From Chionis minor (Eukaryota; Chordata; Aves; Charadriiformes; Chionididae): a DNA stretch of 64,000 bases. The notes under the pieces were generated by a model. It had not been told where the DNA came from and ran no database searches. It was given only the letters and a program-made list of their open reading frames with translations. This document shows, in pieces, positions 47,401 to 60,735 of the stretch (position 1 is the first letter of the stretch; each line of letters starts with the position of its first letter). The stretch lies in contig VZSF01000109.1 in the NCBI GenBank assembly GCA_013398295.1, forward strand, positions 83,508 through 147,507, read 5' to 3'. Position numbers and translations under genes: made by a program.

Positions 47401-50400
47401 TGTGTGATTTTTGTTCTAAGAAATAACAAAGATCTCTTCTTGCAAAATGCAAAACAAATAGCTGTTACTACCCTCAATTTTTTCAGCAGTTCAGTCTCCA
47501 TTAGTTACACCTTAGCATCACAAGGATTTTCCTAGGACTCTACTCCCTGCCAGATTCCTCTAGCAGACATTATCTTTGAATCAGACCTTGTAATAACATT
47601 AGACTGTAAAGCAGCTGTAGCAGTATTATGCCAGGGAACTCTTGTGAAACCTCAGGAAGAATAATGAACATTCCTGCAGAGTGGATTATCCAAATACCAT
47701 TACAATGCTTGGTTCTGTCCCAACTGACATGTGTATCTACTACTGTTGTAATTCATGGATTTAGGATGTAATAAAAAAGAAAATCACCAAAACAAGATTA
47801 AAACCAAATTTATAGCTATATCATTTTTTAAAAAATGACAAATGGCTCTAACTTGTCATTCTTCACCTACCCCAGTGACTGGGAGCAGTCTTTGAGGCCA
47901 GTTAGAAAGAAGCAGAAGAATCCTTCATCAGAAAAGTTTGAAAAATGCCTCTAAATATTTCCCACTGCTATGGGAAAATGGAGTAAAGCTGAGGGTTGGC
48001 AATCAGAACCTTAGAGGTGTAAGAAAAGAAATCAGAAGCACAGTTTTTCTGCACACTTCCAATGAGAGGGAGAGTTGATTTAGGATTTAATTTAGTTTTC
48101 TACATATACACTAGCTCCTCAGCCAAACCCTGAGAGTTTTACATGCCACTCAGACTACTTTTAGGTTTTGAGGGAAGATGCTGAATGTGGCAATGTATTC
48201 CTCTGTTCATGCTGGGTGCTCAACAGCCTGTAATCCTGTTCTACAGAAATATCTGGATAATCTCTATTATCGGGAAGTGCATTATATATAAACTTTCCTG
48301 GAGTATATCCTGCACTGAGAATGCAGAGCTACTGCTAGACCTTTTTTGCTGAACACCTTTTAGGCTGGGAGAAGGAATAAATAAATAACATTATTTGTAC
48401 ATATTACTATGTTTCTAAATACATATCATAAAATACTATGTTGCAGTGATAACTGTTTTGTGCATTTTCTGAACCAGTCTGCAATAGTAGGGAATCTGAG
48501 TAGCCTGGATTCCTCTGAATGCCAGAGTGCTCTACAGAACAGGAAGAAATCCGTGCCTTTTAAACAATGCAAAGTAACACAAATAAAACATACAGGGCAT
48601 TTGAATTTGATGTTTGAAACCACCAGGAATAGAACATGTATATTTGTGCAGCTCTTGGAGCTGGTGATTTGAGTGTGATGCAGTTGCACATCTGATTTAG
48701 TTGTGTGAATTATGCATGCATTTTTTTGTAGTGGCAATAAAAAGATGATTGCAGAGCATCAGAGGTACACTGCATGGTTTAACCTTGAGCTATTGAATTT
48801 GTTAATCTACCTGATAAAATAAATTCTTGGTATAATTTCATCCCTGTGGATAAGTTTTAGTCCTTTTACAACAATTGTGAAAGAACACCAATTGTGAATA
48901 TAAGAATTCCCGTACACAGTACATGGCATAAAACAGAGTACATTCCTCATTGGCATTTGATTTTGGTATAATTGGAGAATATTTTCTATTAATCATTCCT
49001 TTTTAAAGAAGAATGAGCCCTCACACAAAGAGGTTTTCTTTACCATGAGAAAAAACCCCACAGATTTAATTGAAAAATATATTTGTAATATGCACGTTGA
49101 ATTCTTGAGCACAGTGTTTTCCTACAGCTGGGCACAGCCTTCTAAATTAGTTCCATTGTATTAAGGTTGTGTGGGTTTAGGGTCTACGTAAGTTTGCATC
49201 TCCCTCCTAGTCACTTTTGGTACGCTTCTGTAGTAAATATGGCAAATATTTTCTAAATTCAGAGTAGGTGGGAAGCTTTTACATGCATACCTTATAATAA
49301 TTGATTATGCATGCAGCTTCAGTTTCCTCCCCCAGCTGCATCTTTGACATGGAGAATAAGGCAGTCATTTGCCAGCAAAATTAATAGTTAAATGCTTGTA
49401 TCAACTTCATAGCTTGTTAACTAGAGGGGAAAAAGTACTGAGCCTGCTTGCCATATTGGTAGGAGTTATTTAAAAGTGACTTTGAAGCTCATAGTTTAAT
49501 TGGTGAAAGAACTTCTGTGGCATAGAAAAGTGATGGGAAAAACAGCAACAACAATAATCATCATTGTCATCAAGAGCTTGACTTGGGGAAATTAGACACT
49601 GTCCCAGAAGAAAAAAGTGAAACTCAAGTTGTTACACTGAGTCATTTGCCTATTCATTGAAGATACACCTTATCCTTTGGTCAATATTGTTACTCTCATA
49701 TTTCACTTCTGGCTGTCCCTCTTAGACGGTAATACCTAAAGGGATCAATGGATGCAGCTTTGTATTGGTTCTTCGGGATACTAACACATCTGTGGCTGTT
49801 GTACAGTACTTTGCTTCTACTTACAATATCTATTTGTCCCAAAATCTCTATTTAAAACTTTTGTGATTCAAAGGTGGTGATAGATTCTTATGCAACTACT
49901 TGTTTTGCTGGTCTGCTTGCTTTTTGCCTTTCATCTGGATTAAATCCCGTAATCTATCTCAAAATAGTAAAATTACATGAATGCCACTAGTAAGAGAGAG
50001 ATCAGTGCTTGGTTTAGTAGAGAGTAAAACTGTGTGAATAGTTCTTTGCATAGCATTTCTATGTTTTTCATTATCTACACAAAATTTGGTTTTTATTTTA
50101 GTAATCTGTGGTTTTTAATTCGAACACACGGCTTACTGATACATGTACAGTTTGACAGTCCTCGTCTTAAAAACATTGCCTGAGGATCGTAAGGTACTTT
50201 TTGAGGGGAACAGTTTGAGAGGGAAGGCTATTTATGTCTGTCTGCAAGAATGAAAATGAAAATAGCTAGATATTCTGTGAGATGACTGCTAATAAACCAA
50301 GCTTTTTGCTTCAGGAATTAACCTTTGCTGATGTTAAGGTTTGTGTTTGTATTCTAGGGTCTTTAGGATTAAAATAAAAGTGCCATGTAATACAGAAGGT

Positions 50401-51444
50401 GATGTGTATAAAGTAGTTCAAGAGAAAAATTGCAGTGATGAGCAAACTAATGAAAGACATACAGTAATTTCTGATTGTGTTTAGCATTATAGGGGACACA
50501 GACAGCTAATGCCCTCAGGGTTTTGATTTAAACAGCAGATACAGGAGGGTAGAAACGCTGATTTATTAAGTTATCAACTCTGAGTATAGGATTTGTTGTT
50601 GGTATGAAAATGTTTGTGGAATCAACTCAGATACAGATTGGTTAAGGCTGATGAGTGATATTAGCTCAGTAGCTCAAGGGGAAATAAGTATTTGAATCTG
50701 AGATTTATGAAGGATGTAAAGAGCTTGGTGTGAAAGTGCTGATAGATTAATGACATTATATAACCAATTGTTGAGCAGGTTGTATGAACAGCCTCATTAC
50801 AGGGGAAATGGAAGCTGGCAAATACGATGCTAATGTTTAAAAAGGCCTCACATAGTGAACTCATAACTATAGCTTTAGAACTGAACACTTGTAGACATAA
50901 TAAAGAGTTGAACTGATAAATAAGTATGTTGTGCTGGCAAGAACCAGAGTGGCTTTTGTGTATTAGATGGATAAACCTTCAAAGAATTTGTATTAGACAG
51001 GCTATTCTAGTAGACTTGTGTTTTCAGAAGAGCATTTGAGAATATGCCTGAGTATCTTAAACTACAGTATCATAGAAAAAAAGGAAAGAACTCCATTTAT
51101 GGACAAATTCACAAAGGTTTTGACAAGGTATATGCCTGTCTGGGATAGAATTAGTCTTAAATTGAATTGATAGATATGAACATTAGTTATATTTATATTG
51201 GAACCTATTCAGTATTCTATGGTAATGCTAGTAGTGGTCTTCAGAGCCTCTTTCCTTCAACTAATATGAAAAAATGCAATGTTCAGTTACACAGGGTGCA
51301 GCCACTTTCTTATGGCTCAGTTATTAAAGATCTAGTAAATTGCAGGTGTTCTGCCTTATCTAACTGTAAGCTGCCATGAGTCCTCAGGAATTCCAGTTCT
51401 ACAGACGATCATCTATAGACCATCACTTTTCATGTCAATCTCTC
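44497..51444 (+). other. first intron, no clear feature
   Basis: About 7 kb of AT-rich unique DNA with homopolymer T and A runs (for example 46748-46762). Open frames such as 44915-45256 and 48409-48672 have no domain or splice support. Confidence 0.4.
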
Positions 51445-53246
51445 CATCTCTATGGAAAAAGGTAGGACTTGGGAGGCTGTGGGCCCTCTCCGGAAGGAAA
51501 CGGGAGACCTGGCCACCCAGGATATGGGTAAGGCTGAGGTACTGAATGACTTTTTTGCCTCAGTCTTCACTGGCAAGGGCTCTAACTCCACTGTCCAAGT
51601 CACAGTAGGTAAAACCAGGGGCTCTGAGAATGGAGAACTGCCCACAGTAGAGTAGAAGATCAGGTTCGAGACCACCTGAACAACCTGAAAGTGCACAAGT
51701 CCATGGGACCTGATGAAATTCATCCCCGGGTCCTGAAGGAGCTGGCGGACCAAGTTGCGAAGCCACTTTCCATCATATTTGAGAAATCGTGGCAGTCTGG
51801 TGAAATTCCTGCAGATTGGAAAAAGGGGAACATAACCCCGATATTCAAGAAAGGAAAAAAAGAGGACCCCGGAAACTATAGGCCAGTCAGTCTCACCTCT
51901 GTGCCTGGCAAGATCATGGAGCAGATCCTCCTGGAATCTCTGCTAAGGCACATGGAAAATAAGGAGGTGATTGGAGACAGCCAACATGGCTTCACCAAGG
52001 GCAAATCCTGCCTGACAAACCTGATGGCCTTCTACGATACTGCCACGAACTTGGTGGACAAAGGCAGAGCAACGGACGTCATCTACCTGGACTTAAGCAA
52101 AGCATTTGACACTGTCCCGCATGACATCCTGGTCTCCAAATTGGAGAGTCACGGGTTCGATGAATGGACCACTCGGTGGATAAGGAACTGGCTGGATGGC
52201 CGCACTCAAAGGGTTGTGGTTAATGGGTCAATGTCCACGTGGCGGCCAGTGACGAGTGGTGTCCCGCAAGGGTCAGTACTGGGACCAGTGCTATTTAACA
52301 TCTTTGTTGGAGACATGGACAGTGGGATCGAGTGCACCCTCAGCAAGTTTGCCGATGACACCAAGCTCGGTGGCGCGGTTGACACACTGGAGGGAAGGGA
52401 TGCCATCCAGAGGGACCTGGACAGGCTTGAGAGGTGGGCTAATGCAAATGGCATGAAGTTCAACCAAGCCAAGTGCAGAGTCCTACACCTGGGACGTGGC
52501 AATCCCAGGCATAAATACAGGCTGGGCAGAGAATGGCTGGAGAGCAGCCCTGAGGAGAAGGACTTGGGAGTGCTCATGGATGAGAAGCTCAACATGAGCC
52601 GGCAGTGCGCGCTGGCAGCCCAGAAAGCCAACCGTATCCTGGGTTGCATCAAAAGAAGCGTGGCCAGCAGGGCACGGGAGGTGATTCTCCCCCTCTACTC
52701 TGCGCTTGTGAGACCCCACCTGGAGTACTGTGTCCAGCTCTGGAGTCCTCAACATAGAAAGGACATCGAACTGTTGGAACAGGTCCAGCGAAGGGCCACT
52801 AAGATGATTAGAGGGATGGAGCACCTCTCCTGTGAGGACAGGCTGAGAGAGCTGGGGCTGTTCAGCCTGGAGAAGAGAAGGCTCCGGGGAGACCTGATAG
52901 CAGCCTTTCAGTATCTGAAGGGAGCCTACAGGAGAGCTGGAGAGGGACTCTTTGTCAGGAAGTCTAGTGATAGGTCAAGGGGTAATGGTTTTAAACTGGA
53001 AGAGGGGAGATTTAGATTAGATATTAGGAAGAAGTTCTTTACTGTGAGGGTGGTGAGGCACTGGAACAGGTTACCCAGGGAAGTTGTGGAGGCCCCATCC
53101 CTGGAAGTGTTTAAGGCCAGGCTGGATGGGGCTTTGAGCAACCTGCTGTAGTGAGAGGTGTCCCTGCCCATGGCAGGGGGGTTGGAACTTGATGATCTTT
53201 AAGGTCCCTTCCAACTCTAACCATTCTATGATTCTATGATTCTATG
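51445..53246 (+). mobile_element. CR1 LINE, 5'-truncated, young copy
   Basis: About 1.8 kb in the sense orientation of the host gene. It begins within ORF2 just before the reverse transcriptase domain (endonuclease missing) and ends in the CR1 3' UTR with a GC-rich stem and ATTCTATGATTCTATG repeats. Its last 177 bp are nearly identical to 19436-19612. Inserted in the long first intron of the signal-peptide gene. Confidence 0.95.
51652..53151 (+). pseudogene. CR1 ORF2 reverse transcriptase, nearly intact frame
   Basis: The frame is open for about 500 codons to the natural stop at 53149-53151. Counting from position 51691, the catalytic blocks are [11 protein letters not shown] (aspartates at about 134 and 140) and FADDTKL (about 220-226), with [14 protein letters not shown] before them. 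After them come the [30 protein letters not shown] and [10 protein letters not shown] parts typical of CR1 ORF2. A small length change near 51650 separates it from the upstream part in another frame (51452-51655, with [20 protein letters not shown]). The endonuclease domain and any start codon are missing, so the copy cannot move on its own although the polymerase core looks unharmed. Confidence 0.9.
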
Positions 53247-56200
53247 GGATAATTTCTAGGCAGTCTGCTTCAAAAATGGTGAAATCTTTTGTAGCTTGAA
53301 TGTAAACTCTGCTTTTAATCCTCTACCTCAGTTCTGTGCATTTGTGAAACAAACCAGTTGCACATTTTTCATGCAAGAAATTCTCATTGTATCACTTGTC
53401 CTTAATTTTAATTGTAAATATTTTCATAGAAAGACTTAGGTCTGGAAACATGAAGAATCACCACACAGAAAATTCCATTGCACAGGTTGTTTGAGTAAGT
53501 TAAGAAAAGTAAGGCTTAAACAGTTATGAAAGTTGTTGCCCTAGCTTGTTGGTAAATGCAAAGTGAAAACAACCTCTACTATAACATGCATAACATGGAC
53601 TTTAACTACTCCCTCTCTTCCTCCTTTATTACCAGTCTTTATTTATGTTTATATGTGTTATGACAACAGAGAGTTTTCGTCCTGGTAACTCTTGCATGGG
53701 CTACCAGTTTTGTGCAAAAGTAGTTGAGTGGCCTAGTAGTGTGTACCTAAGACTATTTGACAGACATCCAGGGTCAAATGTGACTAGAGGAGCATTTATA
53801 CTGCTCAGGTGCATGACTTTGAACATGGTGTGTGAAGGGCACTCTTTTAGACTCTTCTTGTCCCACAGAATAGAGTTTTTTCTAGGAAATAGAAGGAATT
53901 TTGGCTTCCATATTAATTTCCAATTAATTGAAAATCCATTGATGAATTAATCCATTAATTGATCTAAGTACTTCTGTAATACATTTAGTTTCAAAGTGAG
54001 TCAACATTATTAAGACAATCTAGAATGACATGAAATTACTCTGCTCAATCTGTTTCATAAACTCGAGTAATTATTAAATTTCATGTTTAAAAGCCATTAT
54101 ATTCTGCACAGCAAACCTTTAAATCACTTCTGGAATTAGTTTAAAAATGTCGCATCTGTCTACAGTATGACAGTTCCTGTACAATTATTTTCTTGAAACG
54201 AAACAGAATTTTTTTATTCCCTGCTAAATCAAATCCACAGAGAGTCCAAGGAAATAATTTTCTCTCATTCACTACCTGGTTTTCGTTTATGGCTGTTAGT
54301 TGAAATATCTGAGTAAAATACCTACTATAGAGTTATGTGTACTCATTTTAGCGTGAAAGTTTGGTTTGTCTGAAGTTACAGTGAAATTCTTATTGACTTC
54401 CTTGTGGCAAGAATTTCATTCCCAGTCCTTATAAAGGTGGCGTACAACCCAGAATATAACATTTTGTTCTGTCTTAATGTTCTGCTGAACATATGTGTGT
54501 GCAAGTGGTTTATTTCTACAATGACTGGAAGAACAAGAGGAGCCAGAGGGTCCCAGAGCTATCAGAATGAATAGTTAAACTGAAGCATTAGCTATAGTTG
54601 AAAACTAGGGGGTGAGTCACTACAGAGAACTATTAAGAAGCATTTAGTATTTTTTCCTGTTTAAATGAGGCTTTGTTTCTATCCTTGTATCGGCTCACTT
54701 GACTTTATAGCAGGTACCTAAACAATGAACAAAACCAATTAGCTGTTAAGATAAACTAATTGTGGAAATGACATGCAAGGGGAATTTCTTTAAAATGACA
54801 TAGGCAGATCCATAGTAATCTCTTCTGTTAGGAATTAAACTTCTCTGTGTCCATGCTGATATATTTTCACTGTATCAGCTAGGCTGAAGAAACAGCTGTT
54901 CTAAATCTTGTGAGGATCAAAATATCAATTGTCGTATCATCAGGTGATACTTCTAGAATCCCACTCTTCTGTTTCATGAACATTATTCACTCCGACACAT
55001 GCACTTATGAGTGTATGTAAGTTTTATGAAAACTTGACCATTGGCAGTTTTAAATAGATACGTAATTCTTTATGTACAAGCAATTACTGTAATTTTTACC
55101 AGTGCAAAAAAACTTTGGCAAGGAATTCAGCTTTTATTGGATAAAATGTCTTAAGAAGTAACTCAAGGTTTTAGAGGCTTATTCTAAAAGAATTTAGATT
55201 CATTTTTATTAGCAAAACTTATTGCATCTGGTATCTTATTTTAGAGTTTGAGGTGGATTTAATGTGTGAGATTGTATTTAGGTTTATTGGACCTAAAGAG
55301 ATTTTAAGATATGATGCTTCTCAGTCTTAGTTTCCACTAGAAAATATAGTTAACATGAAATAAAATTACTGTATTTGTTTTAAATATTTTTTTTATTTTA
55401 ATTAGCAAACACACACAAGCTGTTTTCTTCCTGAGTATGTTTGCAGCTTTATTCCAAACCAAACCCAGAACTTGTAACCAATTTTAACTCTAGTTATTGT
55501 TAGTGGATGTTATATCTTACTAAAATCTTCTTCCATATACTTAACTCAATTTTTGTCCCCAGTGTGCTGTACTATACAATGGAGGACTTTTGTTTCATCA
55601 TGATGTATGTTGCTTTACCTAAGGTACAACATATATAATGTTTAGAATTACTGCATATTACTAAACTGCATGGAAATTCCATCTGAATTAATTACTGAGG
55701 ATTTTGAGATTTTGCTAACAGTTTTGAGCAAATATTTTTAGTATTAGACTATGGATGTAGGCCTGAGATATAAATCATGTAGTTTAAAGCAGATAGATTG
55801 ACTGCTAGACATGGCTTAGCTGTGGCAGTATAGACTGGTTTACTGTAAGGAGAAACAAATAAGTATATTGTAGCTATTCCAATGTACTTTGCTTTTTAAA
55901 ATAGTGTTTTCAAGAACATTCTAGACCAGGGACATGTCATGTTTCTCAGCCTTGTAAGAAGCTTTTTTTAATTCCAATATTATTATTCTTCTTTCATCCC
56001 CTTTGTCTGTGGACTGTCTTTGCATAACTTCCATTAAAGGGAAATTACTTGTATCTATCTAGAATGGATATGTACGTGAAAAAAGCTGTTCTTTCCACAT
56101 TCATAAATTAAGCTGGTACACTGCTGTTTAGATAAGTGCATTGTGCTTTTGATATAGTGTATATATAATGGAATACTGAATTAATTTTATTATTCTGTTA

Positions 56201-58552
56201 ACATTATTAAATCTAGTAGCTTCATGACTTCTGCCCACAGAAGAACTTCTCATTGGATCAAGTAAAAAATGAGGTGCACAAACCTTGAATAGTGTTTTCA
56301 TGGTTCAGGATTCAGCCTGATAAAAAAGCCTCAAAGGGATAATTTCAGTAGGCCTAGAAACACAAGTAGTGTTTCTCTTGGAAATACGTTGTCTGAGAAG
56401 AACAGCCAGTTGTGTGCCAAACTCTGTCTTCCTCAGAAAAAGTGTCAGTTTTTATGGTGGGGTTTTTGTTGGTTTTTTTCTTTTTTTTTTTTTTCTTCCC
56501 CCCCCACAAAGGAAGAGGCACTCTTGTCCACGATGTACTTTTGAAAAATAGCAACATTTCTGAAGACAGGTGCTCTCTGGTACCAGACGGTCTATTGTTG
56601 CATTCAATTATTTGAAATGTGTGATGTGCGATTATTTGTTTTCTTTAAAATCTGTAATTGATCTGTTTGGGTCAGTATGATTCAAGCAGAGAGGCTGCAG
56701 ACAGGTTTCCTTCCCAGATATCAGTATTCCAGCACAACATTCTGGGCAACTCTTCTGGCTGATGGTTTTTAAGCAATACATGCCATCATATATAGATAAG
56801 TATTTTTCAAATATATCCTGTTATTGCAGTCTTTGTGAATATGGATGACCAGCCCCTGACATAGATCTGTTGACTCGAAAAATAGTAACATGGCAAGTAT
56901 GTGTTTTTAAAATGTGATTTTTGTATTAAGGCAATCCTCAATGGTGTGGAGAGGATGGCAAAGCTGACTGTTGAAAGTGCTGTGTTAGAAAAGTTAGAAA
57001 GTGCAGTTAGGGATACTGCCCTTTACTTAAGACTGCTACACTTTCAGTGTTCTTATTCTACAAGTGCTTACGTGCTCTCAGTATGGGATTTTTTGAAAAA
57101 TATCCAGTTATCGTTATTAGTGGAATGCATTCTGTTTGCAGAGTCAGACCCTAGAAGGACAAGTAATGCATGAAGGATGTAGAAGTTTAGTGGCCTTCTA
57201 AATCAGGTCACGGTATATTTTTTTGTCTTTGCTAATAAACTCTTGCAAACTTCATATTTGAACAATGTAAACAGGAAGTTATAAATTTAAATAAAGGTTA
57301 AAAAATAATGCCCTAGATTTGCATCTGGATTTTGTTACCAGTCTTAAGATGCTACTCAAAGCAACAGCGTACAGCATGGGAAATCTGATAATGTTGTGAA
57401 TCTTTCAACCTTACGCATTCTAATCTGAGCGTGGTTTCCTGTAGTATTGCTGATATGCCAGATAAAACAAGTTTGGATCCAAAATCAACCTCTGTTATAA
57501 ATGGATGCTCTTTGTAATCCCTGTTTGTCCTGTAATCCGTGATTAACTGTTCCCTATCACAAAGGGAGAAACATTATTGTATTCAGTTTCATGTGTAGAC
57601 TTGCTTCCAAATGATAAGCAATTGCAGTTTACGTGACTGTTTAGTTCAAGTGCAGTTAAGTATTATTTTATGCTACATTTAAGTGTAGAAATACTCTTAT
57701 TCAAAGCAGCATCTTCTGGGTAACTAACTGCTTTCATGGTTTCTTCAATGGCAGTAAAATTTTACACCACGATGATGAAATTACTGTGATTTGGCTTCCT
57801 CAAAGTAAGCATTTTTTTTTCCATTTAGTTGAAATGGTGTACAATAGATTACATTGCCTGTAGAATTAAACTCTAACAGCAAAATTTGTTGTGAACAAAC
57901 AAAATTATTTATTTTGCTGTCTCTGAGTGCTGAATAGAATTTATGAATAAAAATACCAAGATGTGGTCCCTTCCCGTTTTTTCTGCCTAGGAAGACTTCA
58001 ATCACCAGTTTAGATGTGAATTCCAAAATCAAAATTTATTATTACACTGAGAGCGCTTTGGTGTCTTTCCGCTCTAAAATATGTAGAGTTACACAATAGC
58101 CTTCCATCTCACTTAAGGATTTTCATATTTGTAAAGAATGAAGAAAGTTTTGGGAGGAATGCTGCTCGCTCTTATGCTGGAAGTGTCTTAACACTGTATT
58201 TCTCTAACAATTCAACAAGGCATTTCAGAAGCATAACCAAAAAAAGAAAGCTACCACAGAAACCCGAGCCACTGAGACATAAAGTGCTGGGGGAAGTGTC
58301 TATATCAGTTAACATAAGTCATGTAGCTTGATTAAAGGAGATATTCTTTCTATCACTCATTAATTTAGTTATTTGGTTTCATACAGCGCTTCAGAGTATG
58401 TGTCTGAGGTGCTCTGATTTGTCTTCTGAAGGAGACTCGCTCTTATCTAAAGAGAGAGATTAACTACCCCCAATTTAGGCACTTTATTTTCCTGTCTGAT
58501 AACCCGATACTGTTAGAAAAAAGGGCACGTGATGAGGAGCGCTACAGGTTGG
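53247..58552 (+). other. first intron, no clear feature
   Basis: AT-rich DNA with a T/C homopolymer tract at about 56467-56510. A 90-codon frame at 56901-57173 has a helical-looking sequence (VESAVLEKLESAVRD) but no donor. No repeat family recognised. Confidence 0.4.
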
Positions 58553-58582
58553 CCATATATATATATATATCTATATATGGTC
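58553..58582. repeat. TA-repeat palindrome
   Basis: CCATATATATATATATAT followed by CTATATATGG: a self-complementary TA run able to form a hairpin or cruciform. A plain microsatellite. Confidence 0.7.
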
Positions 58583-60350
58583 TATATCTTGTTACAAGTA
58601 CTGCAGGCAAACAAAAGTTTATACAACATACACAGAGATGGAACTAAAGTTTTCAGTGGTAAAACTGGTAATAGAAACCAACTACCGGTGTCTTCTGCAG
58701 CCACTTTAATACACAGCTATATTCACTGAGAGTTAGAGAGACATGGTTTTAATTTGCTTTATAGCTCAGTTTTTTTGTAAAGAAATTGCATCAGTAAAAT
58801 ATTACTTGCAGCTGTAGTTACGGTTCAATGATACTAGTTAAAGATTGCTATTATGAAAGGAGGGGGAAGCATATTTCTAGCTCTCATTTTGAAATGCATG
58901 TAGGCTGAATTCAGGAAATAAGTATGGTTGTGACTTTTTTGTAAACCCAGGGGGAGATAAGAGCAGGAAACGCTGTTCTTCTCATAGTGGAACAGCGTCA
59001 AAATGATAGTTTTCATCCTGTAATAATTTAATTTCATCTGATGTAGACAATGCATACAATTCTGCAGGCATATAAAGAAATTGAGGTTTGTGAAATATTC
59101 CATACGCTATAGGGTTACAATGTCAGTGAAGAGAGTACGGTCGCTTTGATATAGCAAGGACCGCATGCTTAGGAACTCAGGATGGCAGAAAGAGACTTTC
59201 AAATGTTGCTGTAGAAAGTTTATTGATTCATTTTTTTTCCAACTACTTAAATTCCTATCTTTCTGAAAAAAAAAAAAAATTAGCTGAAGAAATCAGGATC
59301 ATATCTGAAACTTGGCTGCTGTATTTATAAGACAAAGATAGTACCTAATGCCAAGTGATGATATCTTAAAATTCATTGAGGTCTCCCATATTATTATTAC
59401 TAGACCAGCCTTAAGGCATCCAAAGTTGCAGTAACTGAGCTATAAACCAAATCTACTAGAACACACATCACCAGTAGACAACTCTTCATGGCTATTCCCT
59501 TTTTCTTTTTTTCCTCCTCTCCCAGTGGAATCTTCCCTTAATGTTTTTTTGGGGGGGGGCAGGAAGGGTGTTTAAGATCTAATAGGATCCTTGTAAGGAC
59601 TCTGTGATTTTTAATAAGGCATAGGTTACATGTGTCATGAAGTTTTCTGGGGAAAAGTGGGAAAGTGTTCAGTTCTTTTCTCAAATCTGCAGGGGATATG
59701 ATGAGAATTTTTGGAAACCTGATTTTATGTTGTAAAATGGAACTGTTGTGTACGGAAAGAAAAAAAGATCACGTTTGTGTAGCATGACAAAACCCGAGTC
59801 TTGTTGTGAAAGGAGCAGCTGTGACCTCCATTACCTTCAGAGAATAGGTGTGGTTCACGCTTACTACCTCACTAGATTTGTATAGTTTTATTTGAAAGGA
59901 ACTTGGCTATCTTGTCAGTGAACTTCAATAAACAAAATATAATGTAGCTGTTTTCCTTTGAGATTTTCTTGCACTTTCTATCTAAAGCTGAGCCAGCAGA
60001 AGATTGTCTCAACAGCATCAGACATGACACAATTGTTATTGGGAAGCCTGCTTATCCTTTTGAGTATATGGATTGCAATTATGCATGACTTGGAGGTCAA
60101 TGTTGAGATCATGACCACTATGGAGAGTTCTTTTGGTACATGTGGCCAGTGGGCTAGCACAATTTTCAGCCTTTTCAGCATGCTTAAATTTTTGGCATGC
60201 AGAGATTTGAGAATTGGGAGATGCAGGGTTTGTGGAGCCTTTCCTTAAACTCTTTGCAGCATGCGGAACATATATAAAGTTACCTGATGAGCAGAGGATT
60301 CTGTGAACATTTCTAAGTAATGTCATTAAGGTCAGATGAACTCCAGATAC
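58583..60350 (+). other. first intron, distal part
   Basis: AT-rich unique DNA with homopolymer runs (A at about 59268-59280, G at about 59551-59560). Nothing else supported. Confidence 0.4.
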
Positions 60351-60440
60351 TTTTTTTTTTAAAAAGCCTTTTATTAGAATATAATCCGTTTTAAATGGGT
60401 GAAAAAGCCCCAATAAAGGCTTTTTATTTAAAAAAAAAAA
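60351..60440. repeat. imperfect inverted repeat in the intron
   Basis: The left arm, a T run then AAAAAGCCTTTTATT, pairs with the right arm AATAAAGGCTTTTTATTT plus an A run, with about 37 bases between. Each arm spans about 25 bases with one bulge. It lies 200 bp before exon 60634. Could be a decayed mobile element or a hairpin without function. Confidence 0.5.
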
Positions 60441-60633
60441 TCTAGGCCCTAGTGGGCATAATGAGCAATTGTGAACACTTGATTTACTGTTTTCGGATGC
60501 TGTTTCAAGATTTTGGAGGCCTACTGAGTTTCCGACCTTCTGATGACCTCTTTTCTTGAATGAGAGAGGCCTTAGCTTACATATAAATTTAGTTAGGCTC
60601 AGAATTTGAAGCAGGTATGGTTTTCTTTTGCAG

Positions 60634-60735
60634 AGAAGAAAGATTCAGGCTTAGATGCAACAGTAATGGTCTTGGAGTCCTCCAAGCACCGCTCCACTCA
60701 TGCTGATTTGGTGTTTGGCATGAAGGAAATAACAG
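60634..60735 (+). CDS. second well-supported exon of the signal-peptide gene
   Basis: Acceptor TGGTTTTCTTTTGCAG and donor ATAACAG|GTGAAG enclose 102 bases open in one frame, phase 1 in and out, matching the phase-1 end of the exon at 42006. The joined codon gives Glu, then KKDSGLDATVMVLESS and KHRSTHADLVFGMKEITG. It is the only block in the 22 kb after exon 1 with good signals at both ends and a matching phase. A symmetric 34-codon exon right after a signal peptide suggests a secreted or type I membrane protein. No family recognised. The implied first intron is about 18.5 kb. Confidence 0.6.

Noticed and set aside
56901..57173. 90-codon frame with helical sequence
   Set aside because: No donor and no known domain; the upstream ATTAAG acceptor is weak.
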